From Gammaproteobacteria bacterium UBA7803 (GTDB lineage Bacteria; Pseudomonadota; Gammaproteobacteria; Pseudomonadales; Azotimanducaceae), in assembly GCA_002480525.1 (NCBI GenBank), contig DLCH01000052.1, forward strand, positions 11,597 through 47,379: a stretch of DNA of 35,783 nucleotides. The letters are read 5' to 3'. Below the pieces are notes generated by a model. That model saw nothing but the letters and a program-made list of their open reading frames with translations. It did no database searches and was not told the DNA's origin. The position numbers and the translations under genes were made by a program. Below are positions 1-7,058 of this stretch, piece after piece; position 1 is the first letter of the stretch; the number at the start of each line of letters is the position of its first letter.

Positions 1-17
1 CCGCTCGCGCGCCCCTC

Positions 18-116
18 GTGGGAGCGGCCTCCCGGCCGCGATCTGCCGTCGTGCCGACGTGGTCGCGTGGCTTTCCCGGTCCTGACCCGAGATCGCGGCC
101 GGGAGGCCGCTCCTAC
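18..116. repeat. REP pair (two inverted 26-nt arms)
   Basis: The left arm (18-43) and right arm (91-116) are inverted copies of a 26-nt unit starting GTRGGAGCGGCC and ending GCGATC. Each arm is itself a small hairpin (GCGGCC-TCCC-GGCCGC), so the locus has the nested symmetry of REP/REPIN elements. It lies just downstream of trpC and could protect or end the trpGDC transcript, but there is no T-run. The mobilising transposase (usually a RAYT) is not in this window. Confidence 0.85.
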
Positions 117-177
117 GAAGGCGGGCCCGAATCGGCCGGAAGTGGCCCGGTGCGGTGCCCAGGTGGGCGTGGCCTCA

Positions 178-966
178 TCAGCCGAACATGGCCCTCAGCG
201 CCGCGCCGGGGTCCTCGGCCCGCATGAAGGCCTCGCCCACCAGGAAGGCGTGCACTCCGGCGGCGTTCATGGCCGCCACGTCTTCGGCGGTGTGGATGCC
301 GCTCTCCGTCACCACCCGGGTGCCGGCCGGAACCCGGTCGAGCAGCTCGTAGGTGGTCTCGAGGCGGGTCTCGAAGGTTTTCAGGTCCCGGTTGTTGATG
401 CCGACGAGCTTCGGCGCCAGCGCGAGGGCCCGGTCGAGCTCCTCGGCGTCGTGGACCTCCACCAGCACGTCGAGGCCCACGGCCAGGGCGAGGTCGTAGA
501 GCTCGCGCAGCAGCGGGTCGCCGAGGCAGGCGGCGATGAGCAGCAGGCAGTCGGCGCCCAGCGCCCGGGTTTCCAGGACCTGGTAGGGGTCGACGATGAA
601 GTCCTTGCGCAGCACCGGCAGCGTGGTGGCGGCGCGGGCCGCCCGCAGGTAGTCCTCGTGGCCGGAGAAGAAGTCGTGGTCGGTCAGCACGGACAGGCAG
701 GCCGCGCCGCCGGCCTGGTACTGCCGGGCGATCGCCTCGGGGTGGAAGTCCGGGCGGATCACGCCCTTGCTCGGGGACGCCTTCTTGATTTCGGCGATCA
801 CGCCGTTGCCGGCTCTGGCCTTCGCCTCCAGCGCCGCGGTGAAGCCGCGGGGCGCGCCCGCCTCGGCGAGCTGGCGTTCCAGCGCCGTCGCCGTGACGGC
901 CTCGCGCCGGGCGGCGATCTCCTCGTGCTTGCGGGCGACGATGGTGTCGAGGACGGTGCCGGTCAT
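178..966 (-). CDS. trpC: Indole-3-glycerol-phosphate synthase
   Basis: TrpC closes the indole ring: it converts carboxyphenylamino-deoxyribulose phosphate to indole-3-glycerol phosphate in the cytoplasmic tryptophan pathway. The 262-residue protein is a monofunctional TIM barrel of usual length. The motif EIKKASPSKG (59-68) carries the N-terminal catalytic lysine, LRKDF is at 119-123, and VTESGI and GEAFM near the C terminus form the phosphate-binding end. The ATG overlaps the trpD stop as ATGA, so translation is very likely coupled. It is the last gene of trpGDC. It is not fused to TrpF, unlike the E. coli enzyme. Confidence 0.97.
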   Translation of the reverse strand: MTGTVLDTIVARKHEEIAARREAVTATALERQLAEAGAPRGFTAALEAKARAGNGVIAEIKKASPSKGVIRPDFHPEAIARQYQAGGAACLSVLTDHDFFSGHEDYLRAARAATTLPVLRKDFIVDPYQVLETRALGADCLLLIAACLGDPLLRELYDLALAVGLDVLVEVHDAEELDRALALAPKLVGINNRDLKTFETRLETTYELLDRVPAGTRVVTESGIHTAEDVAAMNAAGVHAFLVGEAFMRAEDPGAALRAMFG

Positions 967-1985
967 GGTTCCCCCATCAGCGACGAGACGCGCACCAGCT
1001 CGTCGAGGCGTTCCCGGGCCAGCCCGGCGGCGATGGCGTCCTGGGCCATGGCGACGCCGTTGGCCAGGCTGGTGGCGACGCCGGCGGCATAGACGGCGGC
1101 GCCGGCGTTGAGACTGACCATGTCCGCGGCGGCCGAGTCGGGCTTTTCCAGGGCTTCGAGCACCAGGGCCAGGCTGGCGGACGGCGAGTCGGCCCGCAGC
1201 GCGTCCACCGGCCGGCGTTCGATGCCGAAGTCCTCCGGCGCGATCTCGTAGCTGGTGATGGCGCCGTCTTTCAGTTCCACCACGAAGCTCGGGCCGTCGA
1301 GGGCGATCTCGTCCAGGCCGTTGGCATGGACCACCAGCACGTGCTCGGCGCCGAGCAGCCGCAGCACCTCGGCGACGATCTGCTGGAACTGGGGGCTGAA
1401 CACGCCGATCACCTGGCGCCGGGCGCCCGCCGGGTTGGTGAGCGGGCCGAGCAGGTTCATGAGCGTGCGCACGCCGAGTTCCTGGCGGACCGGCGCTGCA
1501 TGCTTCATGGCGCCGTGATGGGCCTGGGCGAACAGGAACCCCACGCCGACGTCGCGGATGCATTGGCCGATCTGCTCCGGCGTGAGCGCCAGATTGACGC
1601 CGGCGGCCTCGAGCACGTCGGCGCTGCCGCTGGCGCTGGTCATCTTGCGGTTGCCGTGCTTGGCCACGTGGGCGCCCGCCGCCGCCGTGACGAAGGCGGC
1701 CGCGGTGGAGACGTTGAACAGCTTGGCGCCGCTGCCGCCGGTGCCGCAGGTGTCCACCAGGTAGGGCACGTGGACCTCGACCTTGACCGACAGGTCGCGC
1801 ATGGTCTGGGCGGCGCCGGCGATCTCCTCGGCGGTCTCGCCCTTCACGCGGAAGCCCATGAGCAGCGCGCCGATCTGCGCCGGAGTCGCCTCGCCGGACA
1901 TCACCTGGGCGAACACCTGGCGGGCTTCCTCCTGGTCGAGCGCCTTGCGTTCAGCCAGTCGTGCCAGTGCGGTGCGTACGTCCAT
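963..1985 (-). CDS. trpD: Anthranilate phosphoribosyltransferase
   Basis: TrpD transfers phosphoribose from PRPP to anthranilate, the second step of tryptophan synthesis. The 340 residues match the free-standing enzyme with no fused glutaminase domain. Visible family signatures are the PRPP-binding loop DTCGTGGSG (78-86), KHGNR (109-113) and SASGSAD (117-123). The start lies 35 nt inside the end of trpG and the stop overlaps the trpC start, so all three genes form one tightly coupled unit. Confidence 0.97.
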   Translation of the reverse strand: MDVRTALARLAERKALDQEEARQVFAQVMSGEATPAQIGALLMGFRVKGETAEEIAGAAQTMRDLSVKVEVHVPYLVDTCGTGGSGAKLFNVSTAAAFVTAAAGAHVAKHGNRKMTSASGSADVLEAAGVNLALTPEQIGQCIRDVGVGFLFAQAHHGAMKHAAPVRQELGVRTLMNLLGPLTNPAGARRQVIGVFSPQFQQIVAEVLRLLGAEHVLVVHANGLDEIALDGPSFVVELKDGAITSYEIAPEDFGIERRPVDALRADSPSASLALVLEALEKPDSAAADMVSLNAGAAVYAAGVATSLANGVAMAQDAIAAGLARERLDELVRVSSLMGEP

Positions 1986-2568
1986 CGTCCTCTCCGGTGA
2001 GAAAGTTGCGCAGCAGGTCGTGTCCGGTCGTGGTCAGGATCGACTCCGGGTGGAACTGCACGCCCTCGATCGGGTACTCGCGGTGACGCAGCCCCATGAT
2101 CTCGTCGAAGGCGCCGCCGTCGCGCTCAGTCCAGGCGGTGATTTCCAGACAGTCGGGCAGGGTTTCCCGGGCCACCACCAGGGAATGGTAGCGGGTGGCC
2201 TCGAAGGGCTGCGGCAGCCCCCGGAACACGCCGACGTCGTGGTGGTGGATCATCGACGTCTTGCCGTGCATCACCTCCCGGGCCCGCACCACGTCGCCGC
2301 CGAACACCTGGCCGATGCTCTGGTGACCGAGGCAGATGCCGAGGGTGGGGATGTGGGGCCCGAAGGTGCGGATCACGTCCATGCTGATCCCGGCCTCGTT
2401 GGGCGTGCAGGGGCCGGGGGAGACGACGATCTTGTCCGGCGCCAGGCGCTCGATCTCGTCCAGGGTGATCTCGTCGTTGCGGTGCACGACCACGTCGGCA
2501 CCCAGCTCGCCCAGATACTGGACGACGTTGTAGGTGAAGGAGTCGTAGTTGTCGATCATCAGCAGCAT
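1951..2568 (-). CDS. trpG: Anthranilate synthase glutaminase component
   Basis: TrpG is the class I glutamine amidotransferase subunit that supplies ammonia to TrpE for anthranilate formation. The protein has 205 residues. The catalytic triad is visible: Cys79 in GICLGHQ, and His173 and Glu175 in FHPES. The oxyanion motif SPGPCTPNEAG is at 50-60. It starts 57 nt after the stop of a Trp-rich leader peptide and overlaps trpD. Its partner trpE is about 4.5 kb away, in a separate unit. In some bacteria this subunit also serves PabB; no pabB was seen here. Confidence 0.96.
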   Translation of the reverse strand: MLLMIDNYDSFTYNVVQYLGELGADVVVHRNDEITLDEIERLAPDKIVVSPGPCTPNEAGISMDVIRTFGPHIPTLGICLGHQSIGQVFGGDVVRAREVMHGKTSMIHHHDVGVFRGLPQPFEATRYHSLVVARETLPDCLEITAWTERDGGAFDEIMGLRHREYPIEGVQFHPESILTTTGHDLLRNFLTGEDDGRTHRTGTTG

Positions 2569-2657
2569 GTCGGCTCGACCTGTTCGGTTGGGATTCGGCT
2601 CTCGGGTGGGGCGGCGCCCCGATTGTCAGACAGGCTTGATACGGGCCGAAGCCCACC
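2569..2657 (-). promoter_or_regulatory. Predicted trpGDC attenuator region
   Basis: In the leader RNA the tandem Trp codons run straight into a GGGC-UUCG-GCCC hairpin (2654 to 2643), a stable UUCG tetraloop. Downstream is a GGGGC-GCC-GCCCC hairpin (2620 to 2608). The Trp-codon segment GGUGGGC (2657 to 2651) can instead pair with GCCCCACC (2612 to 2605), which would break the second hairpin. Mutually exclusive pairings involving Trp codons are the hallmark of ribosome-mediated attenuation. There is no clear U-tract, so which fold stops expression, and whether at transcription or translation, is not decided. Confidence 0.55.
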
Positions 2658-2715
2658 AGCGCGGCGCGGGGCCGGGGGCGGGAAGGCGGATGACGATGGA
2701 CGAACTCGGTGACAT
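2626..2715 (-). CDS. Trp leader peptide upstream of trpG
   Basis: This is a 29-codon reading frame starting with ATG at 2715. A good ribosome-binding site, GAGGAA (2728 to 2723), lies 7 nt upstream. It contains adjacent Trp codons at positions 20 and 21 (TGG TGG) and ends in CCT GTC TGA, 57 nt before trpG. Tandem Trp codons in a short, well-initiated frame just ahead of a trp gene is what attenuator leader peptides look like (compare the WW of E. coli TrpL). Its role would be to stall the ribosome when charged tRNA-Trp is scarce. The peptide itself probably has no function. Confidence 0.75.
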   Translation of the reverse strand: MSPSSSIVIRLPAPGPAPRWWASARIKPV

Positions 2716-2732
2716 GGGCAGATTCCTCGTAT

Positions 2733-2755
2733 GGCCTATATTACCCATACAGGCC
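2733..2755. promoter_or_regulatory. Dyad at likely trpG promoter
   Basis: GGCCTATAT and ATACAGGCC flank a 5-nt centre, an inverted repeat matching at 8 of 9 positions. It stands out as AT-rich in a GC-rich region. On the minus strand it contains TAATAT (2743 to 2738), a plausible -10 element about 20 nt before the leader ribosome-binding site. No convincing -35 was found. It could be an operator over the trpG promoter; it does not resemble the E. coli TrpR box. Confidence 0.35.
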
Positions 2756-2874
2756 CCATGGAACGAGCGGCTGCGCGATTCGGGCGATTCTGGCACTTCG
2801 GCCCGTCCGCATGGTCAAATATCCACGTCGCGGCGCCGCGGGGAAACGGCGCTGCACAGCAGGGGAGAGTAGTC

Positions 2875-3351
2875 ATGAACCATTCACTGTACCTGGGTGC
2901 GGCGATGGTGGTGCTGGCCGGCTGCGCTGCCTCCACGCCGTCCTCCGAGCAGGCCCTCGACGCCGAGGCGGCCGCCCAGGCGCGACAGGAAACGCTGGAC
3001 GACATTCTCGACGCGCCGCTCACGGCGGCCGCTTACGCCGGCGACACCGAACGGTGCCTGTCCACCTACGCCTATCGCAGCGTCGAGGTCCTCGACGACC
3101 AGCTGGTGCTGTTCAAGGGCAACGGCGACAAGCGCTGGATCAACCGGCTGCCGCGACGCTGCATCGGGCTGCGGCCGAACGAGGTGCTGCGCTTCGAGAT
3201 GCGCAGCAACCGGGTCTGCGAGACGGACAGCTTCCGCTCCTACGACCGGGCCTTCATGACCACGCTCAGCAGCGGCAACTGCACGCTGGGTCAGTTCCAG
3301 CCGGTGACGCCGGAGCAGGTGGCCGCGATCGAGGTCGCCTTCGAAGGCTGA
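2875..3351 (+). CDS. DUF6491-like lipoprotein
   Basis: This is a 158-residue predicted lipoprotein. The start at 2875 is chosen because it follows an AGGGGAG ribosome-binding site (2861-2867) and opens directly into a lipoprotein signal with lipobox LAGC (Cys18); the in-frame ATG at 2731 would bury that signal. The mature part has a conserved-looking core with paired cysteines (ERCL, RRCIGL, RVCETD, GNCTL) and resembles the uncharacterised DUF6491 family. No catalytic motif is apparent. Its neighbours, trpG and a CinA-domain gene, are divergent or convergent to it, so it is probably transcribed alone. Function unknown. Confidence 0.75.
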   Translation: MNHSLYLGAAMVVLAGCAASTPSSEQALDAEAAAQARQETLDDILDAPLTAAAYAGDTERCLSTYAYRSVEVLDDQLVLFKGNGDKRWINRLPRRCIGLRPNEVLRFEMRSNRVCETDSFRSYDRAFMTTLSSGNCTLGQFQPVTPEQVAAIEVAFEG

Positions 3352-3365
3352 CCCGGGCGGCCGCC

Positions 3366-3863
3366 TCAGCGGCGGTCGAGCAGCGTGCGGACCCCCTCCA
3401 GGGCGATCCGCACGGCTTCGGCGCGCACCTCGCTGCGGGAGCCGGCCAACTCGTGGCGTGAGGTCTGCACGCAGCGGGGCTCGTCGGTGCGAATTCCCCA
3501 GCCGAACCAGACCGTGCCCACGGGCGCCAGCAGGTCGCCGCCGTCCGGTCCGGCGACGCCGGTGACGGCGACGCTCACCCGGGCGTCGCTGGCCCGCAGC
3601 GCGCCGATCGCCATCTCCTTCGCCGTGGGTTCGCTGACGGGCCCTTCCGCGTCCAGGGTCGACTGGCGCACGCCGATCATGCGGGTCTTGGCGGACAGCC
3701 GGTAGGTGACGAATGCGCCCTCGAACCACTCGGACGAACCGGGCACGCTGGTGAGCTCCGCGGCGATCATGCCGCCGGTGCAGGACTCGGCGGTCACCAG
3801 AGTGAGCTCGCTGTCGGTCAGCAGCCGGGCCACGGCCTCGATGAGTTGAATATTCGCCACCAT
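3366..3863 (-). CDS. pncC: CinA C-terminal domain, NMN amidohydrolase
   Basis: This is a stand-alone CinA C-terminal domain (165 residues). The family hydrolyses nicotinamide mononucleotide to nicotinic acid mononucleotide in pyridine nucleotide salvage. Signature stretches are TAESCTGGMIA near the N terminus, FVTYRLSAK, VAVTGVAGPDGG and PVGTVWFG. The ATG at 3863 fits family N termini; an in-frame GTG at 3914 would extend it by 17 unrelated-looking residues and run nearly up to the next gene. It ends 14 nt from the converging lipoprotein gene and is divergent from the RND gene. In many gammaproteobacteria this gene lies beside recA, which is not seen here. Confidence 0.88.
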   Translation of the reverse strand: MVANIQLIEAVARLLTDSELTLVTAESCTGGMIAAELTSVPGSSEWFEGAFVTYRLSAKTRMIGVRQSTLDAEGPVSEPTAKEMAIGALRASDARVSVAVTGVAGPDGGDLLAPVGTVWFGWGIRTDEPRCVQTSRHELAGSRSEVRAEAVRIALEGVRTLLDRR

Positions 3864-3927
3864 CTCAGAACAATAGCGCCACGCTGTCCGGCCGGATGTC
3901 CCTATTTCTACCACGTTTGCCGATCGG

Positions 3928-6399
3928 TTGGCCCGGGTCTACCTGAGGCTGCTGGATTTTCCGCGTGTGCTGCTCGCCGCGCTGCTGGCCGTCATGGCGG
4001 TGGCGGGCTGGTACGCGGCCCAGTTCAGCTTCGATGCGTCCTCGGACACGCTGGTGGTGCAGGGCGACCCCGAGCTCGCCACCTACCTGCGGGTGTCCGA
4101 GACCTTCGGCGGCGACGAGTTCCTGCTGATGACGTTCCGCCCGGATCAGGGCGACGCGCTGACGCCGGACAACCTCGATACGCTGGCGGCGCTCGAGGCC
4201 GATCTGGAAGGCGTCGACGGGGTCTCGGACGTGTTCTCGATCCTCGACGCGCCGCTGCTGCAGAGCCCGCCGGTCCCCGTCTCCGAGCTGGCCGAGGGTT
4301 TCAACACCCTGCGCGCGCCCGACGTCGACCGCGACCTGGCGCGGGAGGAGCTGACCGGCAGCCCGTTCTTCCGCAATCTGCTGATCACCGAGGACGCCTC
4401 CACCAGCGCCCTGCGCATCGGGCTGGCGCTGGACGGCGAGCTGCTGGCCGTGGATCGCGAGCGCGCCGCCCTGCGGACCCGCCAACGGGCGCTGGAGGCC
4501 GACGGCGGGCGCCTGCCGGCTGAGGCGCAGCAGCGTCTGGCGACGCTGGAGTCGCGTCACGACGCGCTGCGCGAGGACTATGTCACCGCCCGGCAGCGGG
4601 TGATCGCCGAGGTGCGGACGATTCGCGACCGCTACGAGCCGGCGGGCACGCTGCACATCGGCGGCGTGCCGATGATCGCCGCCGACATGGTGACGTTCGT
4701 GAAGAACGACCTGGCGATCTTCGGCACGTCGGTGGTGGTGCTGATCATGGCGGTGCTGTTCTCCTTCTTCCGCAGCGTGCGCTGGACCCTGCTGCCGATC
4801 CTCACCAGCGCGGTGACGGTGCTGCTCACCATCGGCGTGCTCGGCGCGGTGGAGAAGCCGGCCACGGTGGTGTCGTCGAACTTCGTGGCCCTGCTGGCCA
4901 TCATCACCATCTCGCTGACCATCCACCTGATCGTCCGGCACCGGGAGCTGGCCTTCCGGGAGCCGGATCTGTCGGCCCGGGAGCTCGTCCGTCAGACCAT
5001 GGTCAGCAAATTCGCCCCGTGCCTGTACAACGCGCTGACGACCATGGCGGCCTTCGGCTCGCTGATGGCGTCGCGGATCGTGCCGGTGGAGGACTTCGGC
5101 TTCATGATGGTGCTCGGCATCGCCATCGGCATGGCGGTGACGTTCACCTTCTTCCCGGCGGTGCTGCTGCTGATGGCGGCGCCGCCTGCGGTGCCGAGCG
5201 AGCGTCAGGAGTTCACCCTGACCCGGGTCATGAGCGAGTGGGCGCGCTGGCGCTACCTGGGCATCACCCTGCTGGGCGTGGCCTGCGCGGTGGCGGCGGT
5301 GGTGGGCATCAGCCGGGTCTCGATGGACAACCGTTTCCTGGACTACTTCCAGGAGGACACGGACATCTATCAGGGCATGCACTTCGTCGACCGGCACCTG
5401 GGCGGCACGATCCCCTTCGACGTGGTGCTCAGCTTCGAGCCCTACCAGGCGCCCGCCGAGGACGACTTCTTCACCACCGGCGAGGAGACCTTCCCGGAAC
5501 GGTACTGGTTCACCCGGGACAAGGTGGACCGGGTGCTGGCCATGCACCGTTTCCTCGACGAGCGCCCGGAGGTGGGCAAGGTGCTGTCGGTGGCCTCCCT
5601 GGACCTGGTGGCCCGGGAGCTGACCGACGGCGAGCCCCTGTCGAGCGCCGAGATCGCGGGCGTGCTGGGTGCGCTGCCGGAAGGGCTGCGGCGCGATCTG
5701 ATCGCGCCCTACGCGGACCCGGCGTCCGGGCAGATGCGCCTGTCCGGCCGGATCATCGAGAGCGGGCCCTACTTCGATCGGGCGGCGCTGGTCGCGGAGA
5801 TCGAAGCCTTCGCCACGGACGAACTCCGGTTCGCGCCGGAGGACGTGGTGGTGACGGGGGTGATGGTGATGTTCGACAACATGCTCGAGCAGCTCCTGTC
5901 CTCCCAGGTGGACACCCTGCAGTACGTGCTGCTGGCGGCGCTGCTCATGTTCCTGGTGCTGCTGCGCTCGCTCACCTACGCGCTGCTGGGCGTGGTGCCG
6001 AACATCCTGGCCGCGGCGGCGGTGATCGCAGTGATGGGCTACACGGGCATCACCCTGGACATGATGACCATCACCATCGCGGCCATCAGCGTCGGCATCG
6101 GCGTCGACGACGCCATCCACTATCTCCACCGGTTCCGCGAGGAACGGGCGGAACAGGGCGACGTTCGCCTGGCCGTGGCCTGGACCCATGCGACCATCGG
6201 CCGGGCCATGTACTACACCAGCATCACGATCATCGTCGGCTTCTCGGTGCTGGTGCTGTCCAACTTCGTCCCCACCCAGATGTTCGGGCTGCTGACGGCG
6301 GTGGCCATGCTGCTGGCGCTTATCGCCAATCTGCTGCTGCTGCCCAGCCTGGTGGTGCTGTTCCTCGGGGCGCCTCGGAGAGATCTGCCGATTCGGTAG
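3928..6399 (+). CDS. MMPL/RND-family exporter
   Basis: This is an inner-membrane transporter of about 823 residues with the duplicated RND plan: a TM helix near the N terminus, a periplasmic loop, a block of TM helices (about 265-420), a second TM helix (about 440-465), a periplasmic loop, and a final TM block (about 665-815). The last block contains GIGVDDAIHYLHRF, an acidic motif typical of the family's proton relay. The first loop carries a charged, probably coiled-coil stretch (about 173-230). Relatives include putative exporters of lipids or hopanoids, but the substrate cannot be told. No membrane-fusion or outer-membrane partner lies nearby. The start is uncertain: TTG at 3928 is the only usual start codon after the upstream stop and has no clear ribosome-binding site. 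Confidence 0.88.
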   Translation: MARVYLRLLDFPRVLLAALLAVMAVAGWYAAQFSFDASSDTLVVQGDPELATYLRVSETFGGDEFLLMTFRPDQGDALTPDNLDTLAALEADLEGVDGVSDVFSILDAPLLQSPPVPVSELAEGFNTLRAPDVDRDLAREELTGSPFFRNLLITEDASTSALRIGLALDGELLAVDRERAALRTRQRALEADGGRLPAEAQQRLATLESRHDALREDYVTARQRVIAEVRTIRDRYEPAGTLHIGGVPMIAADMVTFVKNDLAIFGTSVVVLIMAVLFSFFRSVRWTLLPILTSAVTVLLTIGVLGAVEKPATVVSSNFVALLAIITISLTIHLIVRHRELAFREPDLSARELVRQTMVSKFAPCLYNALTTMAAFGSLMASRIVPVEDFGFMMVLGIAIGMAVTFTFFPAVLLLMAAPPAVPSERQEFTLTRVMSEWARWRYLGITLLGVACAVAAVVGISRVSMDNRFLDYFQEDTDIYQGMHFVDRHLGGTIPFDVVLSFEPYQAPAEDDFFTTGEETFPERYWFTRDKVDRVLAMHRFLDERPEVGKVLSVASLDLVARELTDGEPLSSAEIAGVLGALPEGLRRDLIAPYADPASGQMRLSGRIIESGPYFDRAALVAEIEAFATDELRFAPEDVVVTGVMVMFDNMLEQLLSSQVDTLQYVLLAALLMFLVLLRSLTYALLGVVPNILAAAAVIAVMGYTGITLDMMTITIAAISVGIGVDDAIHYLHRFREERAEQGDVRLAVAWTHATIGRAMYYTSITIIVGFSVLVLSNFVPTQMFGLLTAVAMLLALIANLLLLPSLVVLFLGAPRRDLPIR

Positions 6400-6431
6400 A
6401 GGGGCGGTGCCAGGGTGTTGGTCGGGCAGGC

Positions 6432-6526
6432 GCCGGGCATCGCTTTCGGGGGCTCCGACTGCCGCAGTTGTCGTTGGGGGTTGCGTATGCGCCGAACGTA
6501 ATACGCCCCCGAAAGCGATGCCCGGC
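6432..6526 (-). repeat. 51-nt-loop hairpin, copy 1
   Basis: A perfect 22-bp stem (6432-6453 with 6505-6526) closes a loop of exactly 51 nt. Read on the minus strand, the loop begins GTATTACGTTCGGC and ends GGCAGTCGGA. An outer 6-bp extension (6425-6430 with 6528-6533, one mismatch) follows. It starts 33 nt after the stop of the RND gene. Family unknown to me. Confidence 0.85.
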
Positions 6527-6606
6527 ACCCGCCTACCACGCCCTCGCGAAACCATGCGGCAGCATCTTGCAGGCTGAATGCGGTGAACCCTGCGAGGACG
6601 TCGGAA

Positions 6607-6715
6607 GACGCCCGCCGGGAGAGACTTCCGGGTGCGTATTACGTTCAGCGCTCCGGACTCCCCCAACGGCAACGGCGGCAGTCGGAGCACCCGGAAGGCT
6701 CTCCCGGTGGGCGTC
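6607..6715 (+). repeat. 51-nt-loop hairpin, copy 2
   Basis: A 29-bp stem (6607-6635 with 6687-6715; one G-U pair and one mismatch) closes a 51-nt loop that begins GTATTACGTTCAGC and ends GGCAGTCGGA. It is in opposite orientation to copy 1. The box CTGCGAGGACGT precedes the stem at 6590-6601. Confidence 0.85.
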
Positions 6716-6770
6716 CCTCACAGCGTCGGTGCTGCTGGTTCGGCGCGGGGTGGTTTCAGGGTGTCGGTTG

Positions 6771-6879
6771 GGCGGGAACCGGGGTTCGCTTTCAGGGGCT
6801 CCGACTGCCGCGGTTGTCGCTGGGCGCCGCGTGCGTGCTGAACGTAATACGCCCCTGAAAGCGAACCCCGGCACCCGCC
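6771..6879 (-). repeat. 51-nt-loop hairpin, copy 3
   Basis: An inner 21-bp perfect stem (6779-6799 with 6851-6871), then a two-nucleotide internal loop on each strand, then a 6-bp outer stem (6771-6776 with 6874-6879). The loop is again 51 nt and shares both conserved ends when read on the minus strand. The stem sequence differs from copy 1, yet pairing is kept. The complement of the CTGCGAGG box is at 6889-6896. Confidence 0.85.
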
Positions 6880-6939
6880 CGCTCACGTCCTCGCAGCATC
6901 ATCCGATTGCGCAGCCGGAATCCTGCGAGGTCGTCGGAA

Positions 6940-7048
6940 GGCGCCCGCCGGAAGAGACTTCCGGGGGCGTATTACGTTCAGCGCACAGGACTCCCCCAAC
7001 GGCAACCGCGGCAGTCGGAGCCCCCGGAAGTCTCTTCCGGCGGGCGTC
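6940..7048 (+). repeat. 51-nt-loop hairpin, copy 4
   Basis: A 29-bp stem (6940-6968 with 7020-7048, one G-U pair) closes a 51-nt loop very close to that of copy 2. Differences from copy 2 in the stem are matched on the other arm. CTGCGAGG precedes it at 6923-6930. It ends 10 nt before the trpE stop, so the four hairpins fill the whole gap between the convergent RND and trpE genes and may act as a two-way terminator or barrier. Confidence 0.85.
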
Positions 7049-7058
7049 CCCCACAAAC

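Noticed and set aside
2733..2755. TrpR-type operator
   Set aside because: The dyad does not resemble the CTAG-centred E. coli trp operator.
3865..6690. 941-codon open frame antisense to the RND gene
   Set aside because: His/Arg/Gln-rich translation with no domain, exactly opposite a well-supported transporter. It is a by-product of very high GC. The same applies to long antisense frames at 21529-23979 and 29974-32442.
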